From Gluconobacter cerinus (lineage in GTDB: Bacteria > Pseudomonadota > Alphaproteobacteria > Acetobacterales > Acetobacteraceae), in NCBI RefSeq assembly GCF_002723935.1, contig NZ_BEWM01000001.1, forward strand, positions 248,001 through 312,000: a stretch of DNA of 64,000 bases, read 5' to 3'. A program made the position numbers and the translations under genes. Numbering within the stretch: the first letter of the stretch is position 1; each line of letters begins with the position of its first letter. The notes beneath the pieces are model-generated. The model was given only the letters and a program-made list of their open reading frames with translations. It ran no database searches and was not told the DNA's origin. Positions 54,633 to 64,000 of this stretch are shown piece by piece.

Positions 54633-55085
54633 TCAGTGACGAATGACTTCGTGGGTATTTTCGTCGTCTTCATCATCTTCGTCATCGTCTGGAGGACCAG
54701 CAATCTCGTCGTCATCCACGAGACGACGCGGATCAATAGCGCGCCAGTCGCGCTCCATGGGGGTCGCCCGATTGGCAACGAAGTCATCCAGTTCCGTGGA
54801 AGACTTCCAGCCATCATCTCCCGCATCAACAACTTCCGCGTTCTCACCAAAAGCCATCCAGCTTTCCAGCACTTCACGACTTGTCGCACCGGAAACGCGG
54901 CAGCGCTCAATACTGTCTCGCACATAAGCGCGGGCGTAAGCATTGGCGTGCATCAGGTCCATGAAGTCTTTTACAACTTCTACAGTGTCATCCTCAGATG
55001 CACCGGAGAGATCGATGATCCTGACACTCCAGGACTGGCCCTGCCCGGCAGTTTCCGTTCCCGGGTTTTCGGCTTCGTCGCTCAT
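54633..55085 (-). CDS. Acidic hypothetical protein
   Basis: A 150-residue soluble protein with a strongly acidic C-terminal tail (PDDDEDDEDDEN). The middle has a helical pattern: DTVEVVKDFMDLMHANAYARAYVRDSIERC. It has no known motif and I assign no function. It is translated from an ATG that overlaps the pncB stop, so it is the third gene of the DAHP synthase-pncB operon. Confidence 0.65.
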   Translation of the reverse strand: MSDEAENPGTETAGQGQSWSVRIIDLSGASEDDTVEVVKDFMDLMHANAYARAYVRDSIERCRVSGATSREVLESWMAFGENAEVVDAGDDGWKSSTELDDFVANRATPMERDWRAIDPRRLVDDDEIAGPPDDDEDDEDDENTHEVIRH

Positions 55086-56272
55086 GAGACCTCCTGTTCG
55101 GCTTTTGCCTTGTTCAGCAGAAATTCACGCCCAACCTTGACGCGAAGCGTGCCGTCATAGGCCACGATGTCTGCCGTTGCATAGGTCTCGGACCAACGAT
55201 CCGGAATAAAAGAGCCACTGCCTACAACGTCGATCGGCGCGTGAGCATCGCGCATGCTTGTGCACTTGGACACATTGAACCCTGACGACACCGTGATTTT
55301 CACTTTCGGAAAACCAGCCTCGTTCAGAGCTTCGCGCATCCGCCAGATTGCAGCAGCCGAAACACCCGTGCCAACCAGATCCCGCAGTTCTGCATCGGAG
55401 CGGTAGCGACGGATTGTACCCGGCGTGTAGCGTTCCAGCACGGCGTAAGACGACTGTGGGTCCAGCCCTTCCAGAAAGCGCCCACCATGCGTATCGAGGC
55501 GGACACTCAACTGCCCGGCAGCAGCTTTTTCCGGGAAACGTCGGCAGACTTCCAGCGCATCCGTCACTTCCTGTCCGAAATAGTCCACCAGAATGGTCAG
55601 CGGATCATTCGGGTAGACTTCGGCATACATCTCGGCAGCCCGGAGCGTTGAACCTGCATACCCGATCAGAGCATGCGGCATGGTCCCAAGACCGTACTCC
55701 TGATCAAAGAAGCCAGCTGTTGCGTCATTGGCATTCCCAATGAACCCACGAGCCCCTTCCTTTTGAGCCGCACGGGAGCCAACAGCTGCCGCATAGCCCA
55801 TTTGCTCCTGCATTTCGAAGCCAGCACAATGACGCGCTTCCATTGCCAGGAACGGGACTTCCGGCAAGGCCATCGCCATCTGATACGCATTATGGGCAGC
55901 GACACAGGCAGCACCAAGACGCTGAAGGAGCAGGGTTTCGAGAGGGGCGAGTTTTGTGAACGGGCCAGTCAGATACAGAAGCGGTTCGCCCGCGCCGACC
56001 CACTGCCCTTCTTCATAAACTTCGCGGATATGGAGATCGAAACTCTGGGCCTTGGCCACATTCCGCAGCCAGGTGACTGCTATGCCACAGGCCGCGATGA
56101 CCGGGCGGCGGATAAAAACCGCATAGGTGACTTTCGCGTCACCAAAATGTTCGACGATTTTTCGGGTTCGCCCGAAATAAGCATCGGTCCTGGATTCAAT
56201 TGTTTGTTGATCCAGCGGGCCAATGGCACCGCTGGACTGTTCTAATGCGCTTTGAGAAACGGAAGAATTCAT
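55082..56272 (-). CDS. pncB: Nicotinate phosphoribosyltransferase
   Basis: First step of the Preiss-Handler NAD salvage route: nicotinate plus PRPP gives nicotinate mononucleotide. The 396-residue protein has [62 protein letters not shown] and RLDTHGG, a conserved His region near the active site. The start is ATG 56272, overlapping the DAHP synthase stop, so NAD salvage is translationally coupled with aromatic synthesis here. Confidence 0.9.
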   Translation of the reverse strand: MNSSVSQSALEQSSGAIGPLDQQTIESRTDAYFGRTRKIVEHFGDAKVTYAVFIRRPVIAACGIAVTWLRNVAKAQSFDLHIREVYEEGQWVGAGEPLLYLTGPFTKLAPLETLLLQRLGAACVAAHNAYQMAMALPEVPFLAMEARHCAGFEMQEQMGYAAAVGSRAAQKEGARGFIGNANDATAGFFDQEYGLGTMPHALIGYAGSTLRAAEMYAEVYPNDPLTILVDYFGQEVTDALEVCRRFPEKAAAGQLSVRLDTHGGRFLEGLDPQSSYAVLERYTPGTIRRYRSDAELRDLVGTGVSAAAIWRMREALNEAGFPKVKITVSSGFNVSKCTSMRDAHAPIDVVGSGSFIPDRWSETYATADIVAYDGTLRVKVGREFLLNKAKAEQEVS

Positions 56273-57663
56273 TCCTGCTTTCCTGCTCGTCGGCCTGTCA
56301 GTTCATGCGCAAGTAGAAACGCCATTTCAAGCGACTGTTCCGCATTAAGGCGTGGATCACAGAATGTTTCATACCGATCACCCAGATCGGCTTCCGTCAG
56401 GCACTGGGCACCACCAATGCATTCGGTCACATCCTGACCAGTCATTTCAAGGTGGATACCGCCCGGACGACGGCCTGCGGCTTCAAACACATCGAAGAAA
56501 CCAAGCACTTCGCCCAGAATACTTTCGAAAGAACGCGTCTTGACCTTACTGGATGTTGTGGTGGTGTTGCCATGCATCGGGTCACACAGCCATGTGACCG
56601 TACGCCCCGTCTTGATGACGGCATCCAGAAGCGGCGGCAGATGCTCGCGCACCTTGTCCTTGCCCATACGAGAGATCAGCGTAATACGGCCGGCCTCGTC
56701 ATTCGGGTTCAAGATTTCGAGCAGCTTTTCCAGATCCTCAACCGTCGTCGTCGGACCAACCTTGATACCGATCGGGTTCTGAACGCCACGCAGGAACTCA
56801 ACATGTGCGCCATCGGGCTGACGGGTGCGATCACCAATCCACAGGAAGTGCGCAGAGCAGTCATAGTAGTTACCGCTGGTGCTATCGATGCGCGTCAGAG
56901 CCTGCTCGTATGGCAGGAGAAGAGCTTCGTGAGACGTATAGAATTCCGTCTCATCAATCTGGGATGCTGCACTGTCGAAACCACAAGCCCGCATAAAGGA
57001 CAGCGTTTCGTCAATGCGATGGGCCAAATCCTGATAGCGAGCTGCGAGCGGTGAGCGCTCCACGAAGCCGAGGTTCCAGCTATGAACCTGATGCAGGTTT
57101 GCATAACCGCCGTTTGCGAACGCACGCAGGAGGTTCATCACACCGGCAGACTGGAAATACCCCGTTTCCATGCGGGCAGGATCAGGAATACGGGAAGCCG
57201 CCGTGAATTCCGGACCATTGATGATGTCACCGCGGTAGCACGGCAGCGTCACACCATCGATTGTTTCCGTATTGGACGAGCGCGGCTTGGCGTACTGACC
57301 CGCCATACGGCCGATCTTCACGACAGGCACCTTGGCGGCGAATGTCAGAACCACAGCCATCTGAAGCAGCACACGGAAAGTGTCGCGGACGATATCAGCC
57401 GTAAATTCGTCAAAGCTTTCCGCACAGGCCCCACCCTGAAGCACAAAGGCTTCACCGCGGGATGCTGCGGCCAGACGTGTCTTCAGGCGGCGGGCTTCAC
57501 CCGCAAAAACCAGCGGAGGATATCGATGCAGACGAGCCTCGACAGCAGCAAGCGCAGCTTCGTCTTCATAAGACGGGGCCTGGACGATCGGACGGGAACG
57601 CCAGCTTGCAGGAGACCATGACATCGTGTTGTCGGACGTCTGGGTCTTGGTCGAGGGGTGCAT
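56269..57663 (-). CDS. Class II 3-deoxy-7-phosphoheptulonate (DAHP) synthase
   Basis: Condenses phosphoenolpyruvate and erythrose-4-phosphate, the entry to the shikimate pathway. The 464-residue protein belongs to the plant-like class [12 protein letters not shown], the PEP-site [47 protein letters not shown] and LCDPMHGNT with conserved metal ligands. GGAGGGC is 5-6 bases before ATG 57663. It begins the operon with pncB and the acidic protein. Class II enzymes are common in alphaproteobacteria. Confidence 0.94.
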   Translation of the reverse strand: MHPSTKTQTSDNTMSWSPASWRSRPIVQAPSYEDEAALAAVEARLHRYPPLVFAGEARRLKTRLAAASRGEAFVLQGGACAESFDEFTADIVRDTFRVLLQMAVVLTFAAKVPVVKIGRMAGQYAKPRSSNTETIDGVTLPCYRGDIINGPEFTAASRIPDPARMETGYFQSAGVMNLLRAFANGGYANLHQVHSWNLGFVERSPLAARYQDLAHRIDETLSFMRACGFDSAASQIDETEFYTSHEALLLPYEQALTRIDSTSGNYYDCSAHFLWIGDRTRQPDGAHVEFLRGVQNPIGIKVGPTTTVEDLEKLLEILNPNDEAGRITLISRMGKDKVREHLPPLLDAVIKTGRTVTWLCDPMHGNTTTTSSKVKTRSFESILGEVLGFFDVFEAAGRRPGGIHLEMTGQDVTECIGGAQCLTEADLGDRYETFCDPRLNAEQSLEMAFLLAHELTGRRAGKQE

Positions 57664-57711
57664 TGAATGCCCTCCGGGGGTCGGGAAGTGAACAGAATTG
57701 CGGGGCGCTGT

Positions 57712-58368
57712 TTATGGCTGAAAAAGCGCCAGGTTGATAGCGCGAAAAGTTAGATTGTAACGCATGGCACCTGTCTGCTGATGGAATGTTTCACGCACGG
57801 GCGAAACGCCGTGCCATGCCAGCCGAGACGGCCCGCCCCACACCACGACGTCTCCATGCCTCAGATCAAAGCGCCTGACCGGGTCTGTCTTCAGCAAGCC
57901 TCCAAACGCAAATCGGGCCGGAACCCCCAGAGAAACGGACACAATCGGAGACGCCAGGTCATCTTCATCCTGATCCTGGTGAAGCCCCATCTTTGCGCCT
58001 GGCTCGTAGCGGTTCACCAGACACGACACGGGAGTGAAATCTGGAAATCCGGCCTCCTTTGCGGCCGCGACCGCGATATGACGAAATATATCCGGCATAT
58101 CCGGCCAGTGTTGGCCAGTCATCGGGTCGTGTCGAACGTACCGGTATCCACGTTTGTCGGTATACCAGCCGCAGGCCCCGCAACTGGTCATGGCGACAGA
58201 CATTGAGCGACCACCCGGCGTCATCATGAAACGGAAGGGAGAAATCTGGGAGAGAGAATGGATATGCTGCAAAAGCTGGTCTGCAACGGAGTCGACGAAG
58301 CCTGGAAGCCAGACCGCGCCTGTCCCGAGCTCTGTGCGAACCCGCATTTCCGCAAAGAGATCCTCCAC
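57712..58368 (-). CDS. alkB: AlkB-family 2-oxoglutarate/Fe(II) dioxygenase
   Basis: Oxidative demethylation of alkylated DNA or RNA bases. The 218-residue protein has the iron-binding HxD (His130, Asp132 in LHQDQDE) and distal His186 (AWHGVSP), 2-oxoglutarate-binding arginines in RYNLTFR (Arg203, Arg209), and TSCGACGWYTD-RGYRY nucleotide-recognition-lid residues. The start is GTG 58368, 5 bases after AGGAGG; a longer reading from 58464 is unlikely. It is close to E. coli AlkB. It is convergent with nothing near; the following gene runs divergently. Confidence 0.9.
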   Translation of the reverse strand: MEDLFAEMRVRTELGTGAVWLPGFVDSVADQLLQHIHSLSQISPFRFMMTPGGRSMSVAMTSCGACGWYTDKRGYRYVRHDPMTGQHWPDMPDIFRHIAVAAAKEAGFPDFTPVSCLVNRYEPGAKMGLHQDQDEDDLASPIVSVSLGVPARFAFGGLLKTDPVRRFDLRHGDVVVWGGPSRLAWHGVSPVRETFHQQTGAMRYNLTFRAINLALFQP

Positions 58369-58512
58369 TGCTTCCTCCTGCTCCCGCCATTCAAGATGAA
58401 AAGAACTCTTGAACCTCAGCCCAAGCGGACCGATTATAAAAAAATATGCGGTTCTGCTTTCCATATGGTGATGGGGCCGTTGATTTCCATGATTGGTTCA
58501 GGACCAGATCCC

Positions 58513-58920
58513 ATGCTGCCCTCTTCCCGCTTTTTCTGCCATGCCCTGCTGGCGACCGCTCTGCTGGGAGGGGTGGCTCAGGCTCAGAGCACGACTTTCG
58601 GTCAGCCCTACGAAACAGCCCCCCAGCAAAACAGCACTCAGTCTCAAGTGCCGGGCGCTGAACAGAAGGCCAATGGCGGGGAGCATTTCCGTGCCCGTGG
58701 CCACCGGTCCCTGCCACCTGGCTATCAGGATGCTCCGAGCACAGAATTCGAGCACGGGCCCGATCCGGACCATGAGGCCGGAGTAGAACGCGATAGCGTA
58801 ACGGGTGCCAATCTCTCCAAATTCGGGTCGTCCTATCAGGGCAGCAACAACACCCAGTCTGGCCAGCTCGGTGATGCCACCGGCAACGGCTATGTCGCTC
58901 CGCGCGGCAACGGCTGGTAA
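58513..58920 (+). CDS. Small secreted Gln/Asn-rich protein with TGANL motif
   Basis: A 135-residue exported protein with a signal peptide (SRFFCHALLATALLGGVAQAQ). The mature part is low-complexity, rich in Gln, Gly, Ser and His. Near residue 95 it has DSVTGANLSKFGSSYQGS, closely matching DPATGANLKALGEAYESS in the secreted protein at 40266-40676. No function known. CAGGA sits about 12 bases before the ATG. It is divergent from alkB and precedes the hydrolase by 84 bases. Confidence 0.6.
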   Translation: MLPSSRFFCHALLATALLGGVAQAQSTTFGQPYETAPQQNSTQSQVPGAEQKANGGEHFRARGHRSLPPGYQDAPSTEFEHGPDPDHEAGVERDSVTGANLSKFGSSYQGSNNTQSGQLGDATGNGYVAPRGNGW

Positions 58921-59004
58921 AAGAAACCAATCTTCAACGCAGGGGTTCTGCTCTTCAGGATGCGGCTGGTATTATCCAGCCAGATCGTATGAGGAGCAGA
59001 CTCC

Positions 59005-59826
59005 ATGCCGTATATTACTGCTACTGACGGAACGAGCCTTCATGTGAAGGATATGGGCGTCGGACGCCCGGTTGTTCTGATCCACGGCTGGCCGCTGACC
59101 GGCGACATGTGGGAAAAACAGACCCTCGCACTTGTCGAAGCTGGCTACCGCGTCATTACCTATGACCGGCGCGGCTTTGGTCTCTCAGGCCATCCCATCA
59201 ACTGCTATAATTACGACGTTCTGGCCGATGACCTTGCGGTCATTCTGGAACAGCTTGACCTGTGGGATGCGACCCTCGTGGGCTTCTCCATGGGGGGTGG
59301 CGAAGTTGCCCGCTATCTGACGCGCCATGGTCGCTCAAGAATTTCAAAAGCTGTGCTTCTGGCCTCCATCGTCCCATTCCTTCTGAAGACTGCGGACAAT
59401 CCCGAAGGCGTGGATATTTCTGTTTTCGATGGCATCAAACAGGAAATTCGACAGGATCGCTTCGACTTCCTCAAGAGTTTTCTGCCGGGCTTTTATGGTA
59501 CGACCATGCTGCACCACCCTGTAAGTGAGGGCGTGCTGGAATGGTCTTTCACACTGGCCAGCATGGCTAGCCCGATGGCGACGCTCGACTGCGTAGATGC
59601 TTGGGGGAAAACCGATTTCCGCAGTGATCTACAATCTTTCACCATTCCCACGCTCATCATCCATGGAACGGCTGATTCAGCGGTTCCGGCTGATATCGCC
59701 GGCCGGCGTGCTGCTGATCTGATTCCGGGATCGATTTTCCGGGAATATGACGGTGCTCCGCATGGGTTGTTCTTCACCCATGCCGAACAGGTCAATGCAG
59801 ACCTGCTGGAATTCCTAGCGTCCTGA
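59005..59826 (+). CDS. Alpha/beta hydrolase, non-heme chloroperoxidase/arylesterase type
   Basis: A 273-residue alpha/beta hydrolase of the group annotated as cofactor-free haloperoxidases or arylesterases. The nucleophile elbow GFSMGGGE gives Ser95; GTADSAVP gives Asp224 and GAPHGLFFTH gives His253, a complete triad. LIHGWPLTGDMWE (oxyanion region) and YDRRGFGLSG are typical. Real substrates are usually esters; haloperoxidase activity is a side reaction. GAGGAG precedes the ATG. Confidence 0.88.
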   Translation: MPYITATDGTSLHVKDMGVGRPVVLIHGWPLTGDMWEKQTLALVEAGYRVITYDRRGFGLSGHPINCYNYDVLADDLAVILEQLDLWDATLVGFSMGGGEVARYLTRHGRSRISKAVLLASIVPFLLKTADNPEGVDISVFDGIKQEIRQDRFDFLKSFLPGFYGTTMLHHPVSEGVLEWSFTLASMASPMATLDCVDAWGKTDFRSDLQSFTIPTLIIHGTADSAVPADIAGRRAADLIPGSIFREYDGAPHGLFFTHAEQVNADLLEFLAS

Positions 59827-59835
59827 CCTTGAAAC

Positions 59836-61875
59836 TCAGGTTGTTGCCCTGAGAAATGCCCTGCTGGTCGGCAGTTCTGACTGTACGATCAGCAGGGAGC
59901 CAATCGCCAGCACGAGATCATGCCGAATGGATGGATCCTGAGACTCACGCTCAAGAACGTAGAGTTCCGTCAGTGTCGGCTCAATCGTTGCGGCTGTATG
60001 GGTGAGCGGCAGCTTACGACGCAGAAGATTGCGGATCAGACCATCCACCGCAGCCACGGCAGTATCTGGCAAACTACCATGCTGCGCCAGCTTTCGCAGC
60101 ATCAGCACATTTCGCCCAACAGTCATGACTGACAGCGTTCCACGCAGCATTTCTTCAGCACGATCGCTCGCGAGAGACCCTGCAAATCGGACGGCACGCT
60201 CCATGCTTTGCGTACCATCATTGATCCAGACATATTCGTCCATGACGACGCCTGGAAGCGCCAGACGCCGTAGACTGCGACGCAGCTGATACCGTAGCAC
60301 CTCAGCCGCCCGACGTGGCGTAAAGGGCAGAACTGCGCGGAAAATTACAACGCCGGCTCCAAGACCAAGCAGCAGGGCGATCGTCGTGTTGAACCACGAA
60401 ATCTCGTCCATACGTCCCTGATTATCCATTCCGAGAAGGAATGGAAAAAACGTCCCATAGGACGCTGCCATGACGGCCGTGCCCGGATTACGCGTCGCAA
60501 GACCGCCCAACATCATGAAGAAGCCAACGGTCAGACAGAAAAAGACATAGCTGGCCGTCACAGGCATCACGACGAAAACGGGAATAACACTCGCCAATGC
60601 GGCCCAGACTGCGCCGTAAAAGAATGCGCCACTCAACAGAACCGTGTTCTCAAAGGTGGCAAAACGCGCGCAGACCACGGCGATGAAGGTCAGGAACACA
60701 CTCCCTTGCGGCCAGGCTGTCACTTCCCAAACGTAAGCCCCGAATAGAAGAGCAGCCATCGTCCGCACTCCGTTTCGGACGGCCGCGCGCCAGTCTGTGT
60801 TCCGGGTCAGGCGATGACGCTCAGAAATCGGGGCACCATCTACACTGGCGCGATAGGAACGCAGTGTTTCACAGAGGTCCGAAATCATGACCTCCACGCC
60901 GGTCAGAATAATACCTTCATTCAGGGAATCTTCATCGTCACGTGGCAAAACTGCCTGCATTCGACCTCGACATTCAGCCAGTAAGGCTTCCGTCTGAACA
61001 AGAGCTGCAATGCCGCGACGATCGCTTTCCAGACGTGCTGGCAGCCCTTCAAGGGCGACCCCCATGTCGTGAAGAAACGGGAGAAGTGCTTCCGGAATAT
61101 GAGACACAGACGTCATACGCGTCTTGAGCCCTAGTCCGCGCGACAGAACACGCGCCACGAGGCCCAGCGTCACATAGGCATGTTCGACCTCGTTGCCCTG
61201 ACTGCGAATTTCGATCCGGGAGAACTCGATCTGATCGCTTGATGCCTGAAGCGATCCCATGAGGGCACAGAGCGTATCTGTGGCGTTGGCTTTCTGGTTC
61301 AGAACGTCCGTCAGAGCACCGCTGGCTTTTGTAAGAATAGCCTGCAACCGCTTTCGCAGTTCTTCGCGGGCGCGGTCTGCCACATTGGGAACGAACACCA
61401 TTCCCATAACCGTCTCGCAGATTACGCCCAGAAAAATGTATGTTCCACGCGCCATGGCAATGTTGAACACATTGTCCGGCTCCTTGACGGCGCCAAGAGC
61501 AATGATCGTGCAGGTGTAGCCGGCAAGAACGAGCGCATAGCCTCGAAAGTTATGCGTTAGTGTGGCGAACCCGGCGCACAGTCCGACCCAGATCGCCAAG
61601 GCAGGCAGAAAGAGCCAGGGATACTGAGGAAACATGCCCATCAGAGCGATGGCGGCAACCATACCGGCAACCGTACCGACCAGACGCCAGCGGCCCTTGG
61701 AGATACTTTCTCCGCGGGAATTTTGCGCGACAATCCAGACGGTCATGGCGGCCCATTGCGGCTCACCTAGTTCCATCCACAGAGCGATGGCCAGAGCCAA
61801 TAGCGAAGCAATTGTCGTACGCAGGGCGAACATCACAGAGGTGATGGACGGCGCAAACAGCCAGCCGAGTTTCAC
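59836..61875 (-). CDS. FUSC-family inner-membrane efflux protein
   Basis: A 679-residue protein with two membrane blocks (about residues 10-170 and 360-510), each followed by a soluble helical region, the layout of the fusaric acid resistance/AaeB family. SITSVMFALRTTIASLLALAIALWMEL and PQWAAMTVWIVAQNSRG mark the first half; NGVRTMAALLFGAYVWEVTAWPQG marks the second. Members export aromatic acids with a periplasmic adaptor; no adaptor gene is adjacent, so its pump partners are unknown. It converges on the hydrolase with a 9-base gap. Confidence 0.85.
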   Translation of the reverse strand: MKLGWLFAPSITSVMFALRTTIASLLALAIALWMELGEPQWAAMTVWIVAQNSRGESISKGRWRLVGTVAGMVAAIALMGMFPQYPWLFLPALAIWVGLCAGFATLTHNFRGYALVLAGYTCTIIALGAVKEPDNVFNIAMARGTYIFLGVICETVMGMVFVPNVADRAREELRKRLQAILTKASGALTDVLNQKANATDTLCALMGSLQASSDQIEFSRIEIRSQGNEVEHAYVTLGLVARVLSRGLGLKTRMTSVSHIPEALLPFLHDMGVALEGLPARLESDRRGIAALVQTEALLAECRGRMQAVLPRDDEDSLNEGIILTGVEVMISDLCETLRSYRASVDGAPISERHRLTRNTDWRAAVRNGVRTMAALLFGAYVWEVTAWPQGSVFLTFIAVVCARFATFENTVLLSGAFFYGAVWAALASVIPVFVVMPVTASYVFFCLTVGFFMMLGGLATRNPGTAVMAASYGTFFPFLLGMDNQGRMDEISWFNTTIALLLGLGAGVVIFRAVLPFTPRRAAEVLRYQLRRSLRRLALPGVVMDEYVWINDGTQSMERAVRFAGSLASDRAEEMLRGTLSVMTVGRNVLMLRKLAQHGSLPDTAVAAVDGLIRNLLRRKLPLTHTAATIEPTLTELYVLERESQDPSIRHDLVLAIGSLLIVQSELPTSRAFLRATT

Positions 61876-61950
61876 GCCTGCACCTGCCCTGCTGTGTAAT
61901 GGCTCATGATCTTCAGGGGCGGCAAAGGATCGTCATGAGCCATCGGAATA

Positions 61951-63351
61951 TCAGTTCTGTTTGTCGGAAGAAGGAGGAACATGGCGCGTTGGCGTCCGCA
62001 TGGTCACGAACTCCTCCGCACTTGTGGGGTGAAGGCCGATCGTGCGGTCCAGATCGCGCTTGGTCAGACCTGCCGTGACGGCAATGGCCAGCCCCTGGAT
62101 GATTTCCGGTGAATCCGGGCCAATCATATGGGCACCCAGCACGACTTGGCTTTTTGAATCCACAACCAGCTTCATGAACGCCTTGCCCTTACGACCAGAC
62201 AGCGACTGGCGCATCGGCGTGAAAGACGAGGTATAGATATCGAGCGTGTGGTGTTCGGCAGCTTCTTCTTCCGTTAGCCCTACCGAAGCGAGGGGCTGAC
62301 TGAAGAACACGGCTTTCGGCGTCGTGCCAAAAGACCACTCACGGCCTGTTTCGCCGAATAGACGCTCCGCCAGAAGATGACCTTCGGCAATGGCGGTCGG
62401 CGTGAGGTTATAAGTGTCGGTCACATCCCCGATGGCATAAATGCCCGGAACATTCGTCTTTGCATCTTCAAGGCGTGTGACAATGCGTCCGTCTGTGACC
62501 TCGACCCCAGCCAGATCCAGCCGCAGGGATGTCAGGTTGGGATGGCGCCCGGTTGCCATGAAAACGCAGTCGGTTTCGATGACCTTCCCACCCTTCACGT
62601 GAAGGGTATACCCTTCGGATGTTTTCTCAATCCGCTCCGGCGTGCTGCCCGGATGGGATGTGATGCCATTCAGTGGCACCAGCTCTGCGATATGGCGACG
62701 CATTTCCTCGTCAAAGCCACGCAGCGGCAGGTCCTGCCGATAAACGAAGTCCACCTGCGAGCCGAGACCCGCAAAAATGCCTGCAAATTCAATCCCGATA
62801 TAGCCGCTGCCAATAATGGCAACGCGTTCGGGCCGGTTCTCCAGATGAAACGCATCATCCGAAACAATCGCGTGCTCCGCACCCGGAATGTCGAGACGCG
62901 TCGGCGCACCACCCGTCGCAATGACAATGTTCTTGGCACGAACGGTCTGAACCGCAGTATCCGGAGCAAGCTCAGACGGACCGATTTCAACCGTATTCGC
63001 ATCCACAAAGCGTGCATCGCCCGTGAACAGCTCAACGCCAGCTTTCTTCAGCATGGAGACGTAAATGCCATTCAGGCGTTCGATCTCACGGTCCTTGGCA
63101 TCAATCAGCGTGCGCCAGTCATGCGGTCCCGGAGTTACATCCCAGCCATAAGCGCGGGCATCGTCGATCTCGCGGCCATACTCCGCCGCATAAACCATCA
63201 GCTTCTTCGGCACGCAGCCGAGATTGACGCAGGTTCCGCCCCAGTGACGACGCTCCGCAATCGCGACGCGCGCGCCGTTCTGGGCAGCGATACGCGCACA
63301 GCGCACACCACCCGATCCGGCTCCGATGACGAAAAGATCGAATTCCTGCAT
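61951..63351 (-). CDS. gor: Glutathione-disulfide reductase
   Basis: FAD flavoenzyme reducing oxidised glutathione with NADPH. The 466-residue protein has the FAD loop GAGSGGVRCARIAA, the redox-active disulfide GGTCVNLGC (Cys41, Cys46), the second Rossmann motif GSGYIGIEFAGIFAGLGS, YAIGDVTD and the C-terminal active-site His in GLHPTSAEEF. Length and the His-Pro-Thr-Ser end fit Gor rather than lipoamide or thioredoxin reductase. With gshB and gpx in the same window it completes a glutathione cycle. Confidence 0.92.
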   Translation of the reverse strand: MQEFDLFVIGAGSGGVRCARIAAQNGARVAIAERRHWGGTCVNLGCVPKKLMVYAAEYGREIDDARAYGWDVTPGPHDWRTLIDAKDREIERLNGIYVSMLKKAGVELFTGDARFVDANTVEIGPSELAPDTAVQTVRAKNIVIATGGAPTRLDIPGAEHAIVSDDAFHLENRPERVAIIGSGYIGIEFAGIFAGLGSQVDFVYRQDLPLRGFDEEMRRHIAELVPLNGITSHPGSTPERIEKTSEGYTLHVKGGKVIETDCVFMATGRHPNLTSLRLDLAGVEVTDGRIVTRLEDAKTNVPGIYAIGDVTDTYNLTPTAIAEGHLLAERLFGETGREWSFGTTPKAVFFSQPLASVGLTEEEAAEHHTLDIYTSSFTPMRQSLSGRKGKAFMKLVVDSKSQVVLGAHMIGPDSPEIIQGLAIAVTAGLTKRDLDRTIGLHPTSAEEFVTMRTPTRHVPPSSDKQN

Positions 63352-63378
63352 AAATCCCGGCCTTCCGTGCCTGTGGTC

Positions 63379-64000
63379 TCAGCGCTCTGCGAACGCTTTC
63401 TCGACAACATACGAACCCTGACGGCTCATGTTGCCTTCTTCGAAGCCCATACGCTCCAGAAGTGCTTCCGTATCCGCAAGCATTTCCGGTGAACCACAGA
63501 TCATCACGCGATCATGCTCAGGGTCGAGCTTGTCGATGCCCAGATCCTCGAAGATCTTGCCACTTTCGATCAGCTTCGTGATGCGATCCGTGACGGCGTA
63601 GTCTTCACGCGTCACAGCCGGGTAGTACTTCAGCTTCTCAGTAACGAACTCACCCAGGAACTCATGTTCCGGCAGCTCATGACGGATGTGGTTCTCATAA
63701 GCCAGCTCGCCAGAAATACGGACCGTGTGGCTGAGGATCACATTCTCATAGCGCTCGTAGGCTTCCGGGTCCTTGATGAGGCTCATGAACGGCGCGAGGC
63801 CTGTGCCTGTGGACAGGAAGTACAGGTTACGACCCGGCTTCAGGTTATCAAGAAGCAGCGTCCCCACCGGTTTACGACCGATCAGAACCGTATCGCCCAC
63901 TTTCACATGACGCAGACGGGACGTCAGCGGTCCCTCCGGCACGGCGATGGAGAGGAACTCCATGTGGTCTTCATAATTGGCAGACGCGATGGAATAAGCG
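63379..64000 (-). CDS. fpr: Ferredoxin-NADP reductase, N-terminus outside window
   Basis: FAD enzyme moving electrons between NADPH and ferredoxin or flavodoxin, the oxidative-stress type. Visible are AYSIASANYED at the edge (end of the FAD-binding RxYS motif), EFLSIAVPEGPLTSRL, YFLSTGTGLAPFMSLI (NADP-binding GTGLAPF), MICGSPEML and a C-terminal YVVEKAFAER-like end. About 207 residues are present; the first part is missing at the window edge. It is 28 bases upstream of gor, possibly one operon. Confidence 0.9.
   Translation of the reverse strand, partial: AYSIASANYEDHMEFLSIAVPEGPLTSRLRHVKVGDTVLIGRKPVGTLLLDNLKPGRNLYFLSTGTGLAPFMSLIKDPEAYERYENVILSHTVRISGELAYENHIRHELPEHEFLGEFVTEKLKYYPAVTREDYAVTDRITKLIESGKIFEDLGIDKLDPEHDRVMICGSPEMLADTEALLERMGFEEGNMSRQGSYVVEKAFAER

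Overview
The window looks like ordinary chromosome from an alphaproteobacterium, most probably an acetic acid bacterium of the Gluconobacter type (Acetobacteraceae). This is judged from protein resemblance, moderately high GC, dense ATGA-overlapped operons and a PmtA-type lipid methyltransferase; no search was possible. I saw no rRNA, tRNA, IS element, prophage or CRISPR array. Almost everything is housekeeping, and the accessory-looking stretch is the D-rhamnose/glycosyltransferase block at 41.4-47.9 kb.

Layout. 0-3.4 kb: partial methylthioadenosine phosphorylase, hemF with an overlapping Tat-exported binding protein, and an Smr-domain protein. 3.7-8.3 kb: a small DUF6582-like gene, a tri-heme cytochrome c peroxidase and a minus-strand operon of Tim44-like protein, MltA and an orphan DNA methyltransferase. 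8.4-17.9 kb: secB, hemC-hemD, tsaD-rlmJ-gpsA, a NupC-type transporter, glutathione peroxidase and murJ. 18-25 kb: mutS-glnD (glnD starts at an overlapping TTG) and a TPR/glycosyltransferase protein. 25-31.6 kb: a Yellow-like beta-propeller protein, thrC, and an M16 protease-PmbA-Tim44-like operon.

31.6-40.2 kb: a three-gene operon of a degenerate cytochrome oxidase subunit I homologue, ctaB (heme O synthase) and a 39-residue CoxF-like membrane peptide; then pmtA, and a run of uvrB, aldose epimerase, greB, Nudix and gshB. 41.4-47.9 kb: gmd and rmd (GDP-D-rhamnose synthesis), a sugar nucleotidyltransferase-like/HAD fusion and two tandem paralogous glycosyltransferases. 48-64 kb: an ABC1/UbiB kinase, PepF, a double-domain M16 protease, the DAHP synthase-pncB-acidic protein operon, AlkB, an alpha/beta hydrolase, a FUSC efflux protein, glutathione reductase and a partial ferredoxin-NADP reductase.

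How the genes connect. Tetrapyrrole and heme genes (hemF, hemC, hemD, ctaB) recur, fitting a respiratory lifestyle that depends on heme enzymes. Thiol defence is spread over gshB, gpx and gor. Envelope functions include murJ, mltA, secB, two Tim44-like proteins, pmtA and the rhamnose block.

The most unusual item is the subunit I homologue at 32682-33857. By eye alignment it keeps both low-spin heme histidines but has lost all the CuB and high-spin heme ligands, and it is cotranscribed with heme O synthase. An intrinsic-terminator-like hairpin lies inside the first codons of that downstream ctaB.
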